Source: Euptelea pleiosperma (Eukaryota; Streptophyta; Magnoliopsida; Ranunculales; Eupteleaceae). From it: DNA of 64,000 bases. Made by a program: the position numbers and the translations under genes. Under the pieces are notes generated by a model, which saw only the letters and a program-made list of their open reading frames with translations, was not told the DNA's origin and did no database searches. The stretch spans positions 35,617,109 to 35,681,108 of the forward strand of contig CM068542.1 of NCBI GenBank assembly GCA_035048495.1. Direction: 5' to 3'. Each line of letters begins with the position of its first letter. The stretch's first letter is position 1. This document shows, piece by piece, positions 55,701-64,000 of the stretch.

Positions 55701-58700
55701 AATTGCCTCCAACAAAGGTGCAATATCCAGAAGTAGATCTCCGATCATCTTTGACTCCTGCCCAATCTGCAACGGTATACGCCTCTACACGCATGTGGCC
55801 ATTCTTCTCAAACAGAAGACCTCTACCAGGAGCTGACTTGAGATATCTCAAGATCCGATGTGCTGCCTCTAGATGAACACCGCTGGGTGAGTGCCTATAC
55901 TGACTGAACACACTCATTGCATAGGCAATGTCGGGTCGAGTCAGAGAGAGATAGATCAAACGCCCAACTAGTCTCTGAAAGCTCCCTACATCCTGTAGTA
56001 GCTCACCACTGGTATCTGCTAACTGGTGATTCTGCTCTATAGGAGTATCCACTGGTTTGGTACCCAACCTGCCTGAGTCTTGCAACAAATCTAAGACATA
56101 CTTCCTCTGACAGATGAAGATCCCCTGACTATATCTTGCAACTTCGATGCCTAGGAAGTACTTGAGAGGTCCTAGATCTTTGGTTTCAAATTCCTCTGCT
56201 AACTGACGCTTCAGCTTAGCCACCTCTTCTACATCATTCCCTATGAGAATGATGTCATCAACATAAAGGATGAGGGCAGTGGTGTTCTTCTCTTGATGCT
56301 TCACAAAGAGGGTGTGATCGGCCTGACTTTGAGTATAACCCAACTTCTTTACAGCTAGGGTAAATCTCTCGAACCATGCCCTTAGAGATTGTTTAAGCCC
56401 ATATAGGGCTTTCTTCAGTCGACACACTTAACTACTATTTCCTGGTGGAGTGAATCCAGGAGGAAGAACCATGTACACTTCTTCATGTAGGTCCCCATGA
56501 AGAAAAACATTCTTTACGTCCAGCTGATGCAAAGGCCACTCTTGGTTTGCTGCCAATGACAACAACACCCTAATGGAGTTCATCTTTGCCATATGTGCAA
56601 AGGTCTCCACATAGTCGATCACATAGGTCTGGGTGTACCCCTTGGCTACTAATCTCGCCTTGTACTTCTCAGCTGACCCGTCTGCCTTGTACTTGACTGT
56701 GAATACCCATCTGCAACCCATAGGTTTCTTGCCTCTTGGCAAGTCAACAAGCTCCCATGTCCTATTCTTGTCTAGAGCTCTCATTTCCTCTATCATAGCC
56801 GCTTTCCATCTTGGTTGAGCTAATCCTTCTGCCACTGAAGAAGGTATAGGAATAGTGGAAAGGGACGTGACAAAGGCTTTATAGGAGGGGGACAAGGCAT
56901 CATAGGAGACAAAGTGGCTCAGAGGATGCTAAGCGCAGCTTCTGACTCATTTTCTTAAAGCAATTGGAAGATCAGAAGTATCAGTAGAAGGAGAGATGAC
57001 AGGTATAGAGAGAGAATGAGAAGTACCTCGATCCGAAGATGGTACCATTGGTACAGGATCAGCTATGACTTTCTCTCTTCTATGATAGACGATGAACTCC
57101 TTTTGAGCAACAGGAGCGCTATCAGCCTCGGTAGCAGGTAGAGTAGTCTGAGACCTCTCAAGATAGGGAGGAGAGAGTAATATAGTAGGAAGAGGAACAT
57201 CCTCACACCTCTCTTCACTACTAGTCTCCCCCTAAAGAGAGGTGGAGAAAAAAGGTAGATCCTCTCTAAAGGTAATATCCATGGACACAAACTTCTTTCC
57301 TGTGGAAGGATGATAACACTTATACCCTTTATGAGAAGGAGAGTAACCCAGAAATACACATTTAAGTGATTTGGGATCAAGTTTGGTACGATGAGGACCA
57401 AGGATGTGTACATAGCATACACACCCAAAGATACGAGGAGGGATTGTGAGTAAGGTAGCATAAGGAGTAACAACCTGTAGAGGAGACTTGAAGTTGAGAA
57501 CACGAGAAGGCATTCTGTTAGTCAAATAAGCAGCAGTTAAAACTGCATCCGACCAATAGGATTTGGGGACTTTGGAACCGATCAGAAGAGATCGAGCCAC
57601 CTCAGTCAGATGTCGCATCTTTCTTTCAGCTACACCATTTTGTTGAGGGGTGTAACTGCAAGAGTTTTGGTGACAAATCCCATGGTCTAAAAAGTATTGC
57701 TGGAGCCCCCCATATATATACTCGCCACCCTGGTCAGAACGAAGGACCTTGATGGAGGCACCATACTGAGTGAGGATCATCTTATGAAAACCCTTAAAGA
57801 TGGCATGAACCTCATCTTTGGTTTTCATAAGATAAACCCATGTACATCGAGAATAGTCATCAACAAAAGTAACAAAGTAGTGGAGGCCAAAAATGGAAAT
57901 CACAGGGGAAGGACCCCACACATCAGAATGCACGAGATCAAAGGAAACAGAAGTTCGATTACCTCTTGAAGGATAAGTAGATCGACAATGTTTCGAGAGC
58001 TCACAGGTCTCACAGTGCAAGTCAGATAACAAGACAGAAGTAAATAAAGCGGGAAATAACAGTTTGAGGTACTAAAAAGAGACATGCCCCAGACGGGCAT
58101 GCCAACATAACACAGAAGCTATTCTACTCCTACTACTACTAGAAGACTGCAATGCTGTGAGCTCAGAAGGTTGTCCATCAAGAAGGTAGAGTCCATCAGC
58201 TTCATGTCCAGTGCCAATCGTCCTCTTCGTCTCGAGGTCCTGAAAGACACAGTATGAAGGAAAGAAAGTCACACTGCAATTCAAAGATTTAGTAAGAGCG
58301 CCAACAGATAATAGGTTAGATGTGAAATTGGGGACATGTAAAATAGATGCAAGTGGCAGTTGAGGAGAGGGAAGAACAGCCCATTTCCTAGATACAGAAG
58401 ATAAAGTGCCATCTGCAGTTCTAACCTTATCTCGGCCATAACAAATGGAATAATTAGAAAATAAAGAAGACATACCCGTCATGTGTTCCGAAGTCCCTGA
58501 ATCAATGATCCATAGAGGACTGGGAGCGGAACTGGACACATGATGGGCAGATTTGATGATACCTGACTGAACAAAGGAGGATGTGGCAGTAGGACCATCC
58601 AGTTGAGAGAGCAAGCGTCGAAGCCCGGCAAGCTCAGATGCAGCCAAAGGACCAGCAGATGCCTGTGAAGAACTCTGGTGAGACTGGCCTGGAGATGGTG

Positions 58701-60966
58701 TGGAGGTATCCATACTAGCTGAATGGGCACCAGAAGAGCTGGACTGACTAGAGCGAGGAGCAGACGACTAAGGGCGACCGTGCAACTTCCAGCAAGTTGC
58801 TCTCACATGCCTAAGGCGACCACAGAAGTCACACTTGGGCCTCTCCTTGGAGGCCGAAGGTCGGCCAGCTGAGGGAGTAGAGAACTGGGGGGGTCGACTC
58901 CCCTGAGTCTGCTGAGGCTGTGAAGCAGATGCAAGAGCATGAGGGGCATGAGTCTGCATAGGCGATGAGGTGACAAGCGCTGATTGCTCGTGAACTGGAG
59001 ACTCATCCTGGGAGTATAGTCGACGACTCTCCTCACTCCGCATTTATGAATAAACCTCGCTGAGAGAGGGCAAAGGAGTACGGCTGCTGAGGATCTGAAC
59101 CCTAGCCAACTCATAAGAGGAGTTGAGCCCAGAAAGGAACTCAAATATCCTGCCTTCATCAAGGTGCTTCTGGTAGATGACTGCCTCGTCTAGAGTAGGA
59201 GGGTGGTATGAATAATAATAGTCTAACTCCTCCCACATACTCCGAAGTGTCGCAAAATAATCAGAGAAGGACTTGTCACCCTGGCGAAGACGAGAGATGC
59301 TCTGCTTCAACTGGTATGCTCTACCAGTGTTCTGCTACTGTGAGTAGGTCTTCTTGGCGGTTTCCCACACATCCTGGGCTGTACGCATGAAGAGGAAACC
59401 ACGACTAATGTGAGGCTCCATGGAGTTGACCAACCAAGATTGAATCGAAAGGTTCTCAGTTTCCCATTGATCAAACATGGGATCATCTTCCTTAGGCTCT
59501 TTTGTTCATCCCGTACAGTGTCCCATCTTCTCACGGCCTCCAATAAACAAACGTGCTGCTCTAGCCCACTCCGGATAATTAGTGCCATTGAGTTTAACTG
59601 ATGTAATCTACAACCCGGGGTTCTCATACATCACTTGTTGCATCATAGGTCCTCCAGTGCCTCTGGAAGAGGAGTCTGTGCTAACAACTGAGACTGAGGG
59701 AGTATCCGAGGGAGATGGAGTGCTCGAGGGAGGTGGATTTGCCATAACAAGGAAGCAAAGGGGTGAAGGGGGCAAGAACAAAACCTACAATACCCAAAAA
59801 CGGTTTCCAATAGCAAAAAATAGATTCCTAATGAGAGCCGGTGAGCAAGGAACACCCATATAGACCTCCGAACATCAAAAAAATAGGATTATGGATAGGA
59901 AGCAACACCATAAGGATGAATAAAAGCAACCTAGAGCCATTAGAAGGCTTTTGTGGAGGTTTGAGGTCAAGTTGGGGAAGTTTGGAGCCCAACCGAAAAT
60001 CCTATAGGACTTGATAACGTCGCCGACAGTAACTAGGGTGTGAAAAAACCCTCACAACACCTTCAATACTCAATGGTTTGGAAAAAAAAGAGTATGAGCA
60101 TGTAGGTATGATAGTAGATGACCAAATCGATGGAAAAAAATCAAGGAAAAAAGCTGAGAAGGGTTCCAAAAAGGAGCTCGTTCGAAAAATGATTTTTTTC
60201 GATTTTTTTGGAATATTGAGCAAAAGACCAACCAGATGTACTCCAAAAATTCTCAAAAGATCACCAAAAACATCTAAAAATCAAGATCTATCAAACCCTA
60301 GAGTTTCAGGGTGAGAGGAGTACCCTGTCCGTACGGTTGATGACGTCAGTCGTGCGGCTCTGATGACGTCATCATCTGCTGGTTGCGCCCTGGTTCGAAT
60401 TCTCTTAAAAAATCTTCAATAGGGCTCTGATACCAAGTTGAATTCAAGGAATTAGGGTTAGGTTTAGGCTTTAGAGAAGAGAGAAGAGAGAATACTCTAG
60501 AGGAGAGAAGAAAGGATGTCTATTGTGCTTAGGTCACAATGACTCCATAATTCTTATTTATGTAAAAGAGAATACAAAAAAGACAAAAATACCCTCAAGG
60601 GGTTATACATGAGATGTACATAGAAATACGTATATGATAACACTCTTCATGACAAAAATTTGATAATGAACATCCATCATCAACATTGATGACAGACCAC
60701 AGTGTGAGCCACGTGGCACACTATTAGAGGCCTTGACCGTATGGATGTTTGGCCCATCCCTTGGTGGAGGAATATATACACAGTTGATAATTAAAATGAG
60801 AGAAAACATATCATCATTGGATTAGAACTTAGTTGAGAAGTAGCAACTAGTACATTTTCTGAAATAGAAACGAAGTAAAAGTTTCATGACTTGCCATTCA
60901 ACGCGTTGCTCAACCACATGGCTGTTTGGAGTCGCCTCCTCACGAAGATACGCGTTTGTCAGGAAC
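52754..60966 (-). CDS. UNC-50 family protein, 3' part (five exons)
   Basis: On the minus strand the exons are 60966-60895, 53790-53732, 53610-53488, 52965-52894 and 52809-52754 (stop TAG at 52754-52756). The joined sequence reads FLTNAYLREEATPNSHVVEQ, RVEWLYAFDVHCNSFFPMF, VIHYFVSPVLVAHGFIPVLL, NLLFMVAISYYHYLNFLGYD, VLPFLDKTTFFLYPIGLVII and ends NPTRYIMSIYFS. This is the conserved C-terminal half of UNC-50/GMH1 proteins, multi-pass Golgi membrane proteins linked to ARF-GEF function and receptor trafficking. The N-terminal exons lie beyond 64000. The 7.1-kb intron 53791-60894 begins with a GC donor (GCAAGT) and holds copia C. Other introns are GT-AG. The visible frame is intact. Confidence 0.95.
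55086..55301 (-). repeat. Copia C LTR (3' LTR in element sense)
   Basis: Shares GAATTCAAGGAATTAGGGTT, AAGGATGT(T/C)TATTGTGCTT and ATACCCTCAAGGGGTTATAC with 60436-60642. It has a duplicated AATACGTAT(A)GG unit near the end. Read on the minus strand it starts TGTTATCATATACG. Confidence 0.9.
55366..58713 (-). pseudogene. Copia C pol (PR, INT, RT, RNase H)
   Basis: Minus strand: protease LWIIDSGTSEHMTGMSSLF and pre-integrase LDGQPSELTA, CWHARLGHVSF (58072-58713). Integrase follows with CETCELSKHCRSTYPSR, HYFVTFVDDYSRCTWVYLM, LRSDQGGEYIYGG and TPQQNGVAERKMRHL (57232-58032). RT has ALDKNRTWELVDLPRGKKPM and HQLDVKNVFLHGDLHEEVYM (56428-56895). RT/RNase H has ALYGLKQSLRAWFERF, LILYVDDIILIGND (YVDD), DDRRSTSGYCTFVGGNLV and [20 protein letters not shown] (55366-56427). 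Stops separate these blocks, notably in the INT-RT linker and after PPGFTPPGNSS. Confidence 0.95.
58768..59745 (-). pseudogene. Copia C gag
   Basis: Starts MANPPPSSTPSPSDTPSVS with the ATG at 59745 on the minus strand. It continues VKLNGTNYPEWARAARLFIG, DVWETAKKTYS, SISRLRQGDKSFSDYFATL and FLSGLNSSYELARVQILS, and ends with a CCHC zinc knuckle CDFCGRLRHVRATCWKLHGRP-type motif (58768-58860). In-frame stops occur after NPGL, after TYSQ and after EVYS. At least the first looks like a CAG-to-TAG change. Confidence 0.9.
60436..60642 (-). repeat. Copia C LTR (5' LTR in element sense)
   Basis: In plus coordinates it starts AGTTGAATTC next to the primer-site complement and ends GATAACA before CTCTT. 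It matches 55086-55301. Confidence 0.9.
60690..60785. mobile_element. Truncated foldback MITE
   Basis: GTGAGCCACGTGGCACACTA, GACCGTATGGATGTTTGGCC and CCTTGGTGGA match one end of the foldback family (compare 20450-20510). The other arm is absent. Confidence 0.75.
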
Positions 60967-61828
60967 CTGCACCGAAAATATAGATAAGCGATGTAGTTAA
61001 GTACTATTTAGAATCTACTCGCATAAGTCAGGTCAGCATAATGAAGTAATGGATATGAACCTTTCAGGCAAATGAAATGTCTCAGACTCTCAATTCAAGA
61101 GCATGACAGGGTAAGCCAATTTAATAAGTAGAGTCTGAGAGAAGAAGCTTCCTGGTGAACTGTACAGAAATAAAACCTATCAACTAAACAAAATGAGGTT
61201 TAGAAGGCTTTTCAGGTTTCCAAAACTTCTGATATGACAAGTTATGGGATGTGGACACATACAAGTACCGTGTATCAACACGGATACAGTCAGACACAGC
61301 AAGCCCTTAAAATCTAAAAATGGGAACGTGCCTGTATGTAAGTTGAAAAATTCCACAATATAAAACAAGTTTATACAAGTTAAATGAGAGGTCTCACACA
61401 AAGTTCCCAATTTTGGTGTAAATACTTTATCAAGAGAACCTAATATGTTATTCCTCTTCTCTTTTTCTTTAGCCACCAAAAAGGTAAGGTCAAGTGACTA
61501 TAAGGACAACTGGATAATAGCTAACAAGGATAAAATAGGACATTATACTTCCCTTCTCTTTTTTGGTAAGGTCAAGTGATGACCAAACCCTGTTTCTCCC
61601 ACCAAATTAAAAACTTGACCTAAGTAATTTAATTGGATGGTCCAGATCTTTCAAATTTGTCAAATTTTCATGAGCTTATGAATGTTGAAATGGACTGATT
61701 TTTTGGGAGGATTGTCGACACAAATTGGACAGCTCATAATGCAATTGGATTGTCCAACATGATCTCTATGTGGGCCTACCATTGGGTATATGAATTGGAT
61801 GTGAAAAATGGGTGTAGCTCTAAACGGA
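60967..61828. other. Upstream intron of UNC-50 (proximal part)
   Basis: No exon recognised. A decayed GGATACGG-type piece lies near 61253-61300. A dispersed repeat at about 61620-61800 (TTGGATTGTCCAACATGATC, TCTATGTGGGCC) recurs near 63950-64000. Confidence 0.5.
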
Positions 61829-61832
61829 CTCC

Positions 61833-61893
<61 letters not shown>
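61829..61893. repeat. (CT)n(AT)n microsatellite
   Basis: A CT run to about 61853 followed by an AT run to about 61892, directly at the left edge of the long inverted repeat. Confidence 0.95.
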
Positions 61894-61901
<8 letters not shown>

Positions 61902-62085
61902 TCATATAACTAATTTAGGGTACAAAAGAGTGACTTATAATGCTATTGAGCTGAACTGGAGTCTGTTTTGTAAACTTGTATTCAAAGTAATAAATATACA
62001 AACTCTATCTTGATATAATATGTTAATATGTTAGTTTACTTATACCTAGAATATAAATTGGTAATTAACTTCTTTTTTATCTTGA

Positions 62086-62158
62086 ACACCTGTGGCCCAA
62101 TTAGTTTAGGGCTCTAGCTTCTTCTCAGAAGATTGTGGGTTCAAATCCCACTAGGTGT
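62086..62158 (+). tRNA. tRNA-Arg(UCU)-like sequence (probably pseudo-tRNA)
   Basis: 73 nt fold as a cloverleaf. The acceptor is ACACCTG/TAGGTGT and the D stem is GCCC/GGGC. The anticodon loop CTTCTTC gives anticodon TCT. The T arm GTGGG-TTCAAAT-CCCAC is a good B box. The anticodon stem TCTAG/TCAGA has one mismatch plus a wobble pair. It sits inside the left arm of a long inverted repeat. Its partner in the right arm (62855-62898, minus strand) has lost the D arm. It is more likely a SINE-like or captured tRNA than a working gene. Confidence 0.55.
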
Positions 62159-62854
62159 GTAGATTCGGTGCGTTCTAGTTAAAACAAGTTGGTTAATAAT
62201 TTAAAATAATGATAAACATAAATTAAGAAGACCATAACAAAATAATGTTTAATTCAATTTCCACCATGCCTACGTTATCCACGGCCATTAGCTAATGCCA
62301 TACAACAAAAACTTTTAAACTCTTAAGTCCTAAAGTATTACTAGAATAATTGCGTTAGTAAAAACTCCCGATAAAATCCCCTAATAGTTAATAAAGTCAA
62401 GCTGGTGGTCCACCGACTGCTTCGTTATCGCCATTAGCCCCTGCTTTTATTACTTGCCCACCAACTTAATCATTCTTCAATTCCGGTGGTAGTACATTCT
62501 AGTCTAGGCTAGTGTAAATTGGAAAATGATCAAGTTGGTGGGGCAGACAATAGCGGCAGGGGCTAATGGTGATGAAGCAGTCGGTCCACCACCAACTTGA
62601 CTTCATCGACTATTGGGGGATATTATCGGAAGTCTTTATTTTTGCAGTTATTTTAGTAGTACTTTAAGACTTAAGAGTTTTAATTATATGACATTGCCTA
62701 ATGGTTATGGATAATGGATTGTAAATATAGTGACATGGTGGAACTTGGATTAAATATTATGTCATTATTTTGTTATAATATTTTTAATTTATGTTATGAT
62801 CCATTATGTTAAACTGCTAACCAACTTGTTCTAACTAGAACACACCCAATGTAC

Positions 62855-62898
62855 ACACCTGATGGGATTCGAACTCACAATCTTTTGATCATAGGTGT
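62855..62898 (-). pseudogene. Partial tRNA-like sequence in the right arm
   Basis: On the minus strand ACACCTATGATCAAAAGATT is followed by GTGAGTTCGAATCCCATCAGGTGT-type T arm and acceptor. The D arm and most of the anticodon arm are missing compared with the left-arm copy at 62086-62158. Confidence 0.6.
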
Positions 62899-63080
62899 CT
62901 AGGGTAAAAAAGTTAATTACCAATGTGTATTCTAATTAGAAGAAGTAAACTAACAAATGTTTATATCAAAATAAAGTGTGTATATTTATTACTCGTATGC
63001 AAGTTTACAAGATAGACTTCAGTTCAGCCCGATAACACTATAAATCACTTTTTTTACCCTATATCAGTTATATGATGTAG

Positions 63081-64000
63081 TTTTAAATAAAATCTATTAC
63101 ATTTATATGTTTCAATTTTTTGATTTCTTTAATATTTTTTCGGAGCTTTCCAATATGGTTTCGTCTGTTTCACCTAGGTTTTAGACCGAAACCACTAAAC
63201 TGTTTTGATCGAAAACTGGCTGAACTATATACTAAAACTCAAGGTTTCACAAAGTTCCTTTGTATTTGGTGTCATACACGGCCAAAACCAAAATGTTTCA
63301 AACCAAACATATCGATTTCCCGCTTGAAATGTTTTGGTTTTGGCCAAAACATTAAAACATGCTATGGGTGGGGGGAGCATAGAGGTTTTCGGCATTGGAG
63401 ATTCTCCTAAGTGGGACCATAGGAGCTATATATGGTCTACCCCACTCCCACAATTTGATTGCTATGAAAGATCTGTAACGGAAGGAAGTATATTAGAGGG
63501 ATGGGGCCCTATACAATCACTAACATGTTGATTGTATGTAATATAACTTCCTTATATACATATGTATGAGTCCGTCTAGAGATACCCATTTCTTACTCCC
63601 GAAGATGTGGCCTACATAGAGATTAGATTGAACAATCCAACCAAACGTTAAGTAGTCCTTGCCATGATGATCATCATCACCAAAAATGAGTCCATTCCAA
63701 GAGTTCTAACCATATTAAAAGATTACCTAAAGTAACAGTTTAATCGGATGGTCTGCATTGTTCAAATTCAAGTTAACTTTTATAAGGCTAGGAATGCCAA
63801 AATGGAGTGAGATTTCGTGAGGATGGCCTCCATAGTATGAACAAGGATGTTACCCAGATACGCCAAGGACACGGCATGGATACATCATTTAAACTAAAAA
63901 TCGAAGTATCCGACACGGATACGGCACCCATTTTGAAGTATCTTGGTAACATTTGGATTGCCAAACATGATCTCTATGTCCGCCCCACAATTGGGTATAA
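63081..64000. other. Unassigned sequence with repeat fragments
   Basis: No exon recognised. 63590-63840 holds a dispersed repeat with GATGGTCTGCATTGTTCAA. 63956-64000 repeats sequence seen at 61748-61800. Confidence 0.4.
63848..63955. mobile_element. Short GGATACGG-family element
   Basis: The ends ATGTTACCCAGATACG and, inverted, ATGTTACCAAGATACTTC flank internal GGACACGGCATGGATAC and CCGACACGGATACGGCACC. It shares the motif of 47705-49188 in a unit of about 108 bp. The target duplication is not clear. Confidence 0.6.

Larger units (their letters stand above)
55086..60642 (-). mobile_element. Ty1/copia element C
   Basis: Nearly full-length minus-strand copia in an UNC-50 intron. LTRs are 55086-55301 and 60436-60642, with a perfect 5-bp target duplication CTCTT at 55081-55085 and 60643-60647. 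The complement of a tRNA-Met primer site (GCTCTGATACCA) abuts the right LTR, and the polypurine complement CTCCCCCTCAAG abuts the left. Gag, protease, integrase, RT and RNase H are all recognisable in copia order with few interruptions. It is better preserved than A and B, but stops in gag and between integrase and RT make it defective. Confidence 0.93.
53791..60894 (-). other. UNC-50 7.1-kb intron with a GC donor
   Basis: The codon for Trp in RVEWLYAF is split. The upstream exon ends GAATG and is followed by GCAAGTC, not GT, and the acceptor is CATGTAG before GCTGTATGC. GCAAGT is the typical donor of the minor GC-AG intron class. The intron contains copia C (55086-60642) and a truncated foldback MITE near 60690-60775. 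A stretch at about 54480-54640 resembles a LINE 3' end (TTTGTAGGGCTGCCTTCTTT, then AAAATAAAAAA). The rest is unassigned. Confidence 0.85.
61900..63080. repeat. Long inverted repeat (1.2 kb foldback) with tRNA-like arms
   Basis: The left arm 61900-62482 and right arm 62517-63080 are inverse copies over about 570 bp with a 34-nt loop. Examples are CATCATATAACT versus AGTTATATGATG at the edges, GAGCTGAACTGGAGTCTG versus AGACTTCAGTTCAGCCCG, CACCGACTGCTTCGTTATCG versus GATGAAGCAGTCGGTCCACC, and GCCATTAGCCCCTGC versus GCAGGGGCTAATGGT. The arms differ by scattered changes and short indels, so it is not recent. No coding capacity. It lies in the presumed upstream intron of UNC-50. It could be a large foldback element or a hairpin-RNA locus. 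Confidence 0.88.

Noticed and set aside
62086..62158. A functional tRNA-Arg gene
   Set aside because: The anticodon stem is imperfect, there is no intact duplicate, and it is embedded in an inverted repeat whose other arm has lost the D arm. A tRNA-derived sequence is more likely.

Overview
This is nuclear DNA from a flowering plant. The evidence is intron-rich plant genes (cinnamyl alcohol dehydrogenase, an MRG chromatin reader, UNC-50, an RluA-type pseudouridine synthase), plant-type Ty1/copia elements primed by initiator tRNA-Met, RTE- and L1-type LINE debris, and dense MITEs. The long introns packed with transposons suggest a large genome, possibly a woody or magnoliid lineage, but the species cannot be fixed from sequence alone.

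Four host genes are supported by reading exons across splice sites. (1) 1716-4552 (+): the last three exons of an RluA-family RNA pseudouridine synthase, whose catalytic 5' exons lie upstream of the window. (2) 14824-18403 (+): a complete five-exon, 357-residue bona fide CAD of lignin synthesis, with a TATA box and ACCTACC-type AC elements upstream. (3) 26164-51023 (+): a complete eleven-exon, 320-residue MRG1/MRG2 histone-methyl-lysine reader spread over 24.9 kb. (4) 52754-60966 (-): the last five exons of an UNC-50 family Golgi membrane protein, convergent with MRG. Its 7.1 kb intron has a GC donor and contains a whole copia element.

The rest is mobile DNA. Copia A (5702-11606) has a perfect GGTAA target duplication and carries a nested 344-bp TRIM. 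From 13 to 26 kb a nest of MITEs surrounds CAD. It includes a Mutator-like foldback with a 9-bp target duplication (24556-25211) whose empty site survives in an adjacent tandem copy. MRG intron 4 (10.4 kb) holds a hAT-like element and copia B (30558-38265), into which a non-autonomous LTR element, a TIR element with its own MITE, and an L1 fragment have been inserted. MRG intron 9 has a solo LTR inside another hAT-like element. Copia C (55086-60642) is in the UNC-50 intron. At 61900-63080 there is a 1.2-kb inverted repeat with a tRNA-Arg(UCU)-like sequence in its arms.

The most unusual recurring signal is a group of hAT-like non-autonomous elements. They share ends like CAAGGTTTAAA, three have perfect 8-bp target duplications, and each family is filled near its ends with its own short motif (AACGG, GGATACGG, GAGGC or GAAATTTC). 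This resembles the AAACGG transposase-binding repeats of maize Ac. The host genes are not an operon and no shared pathway links them.
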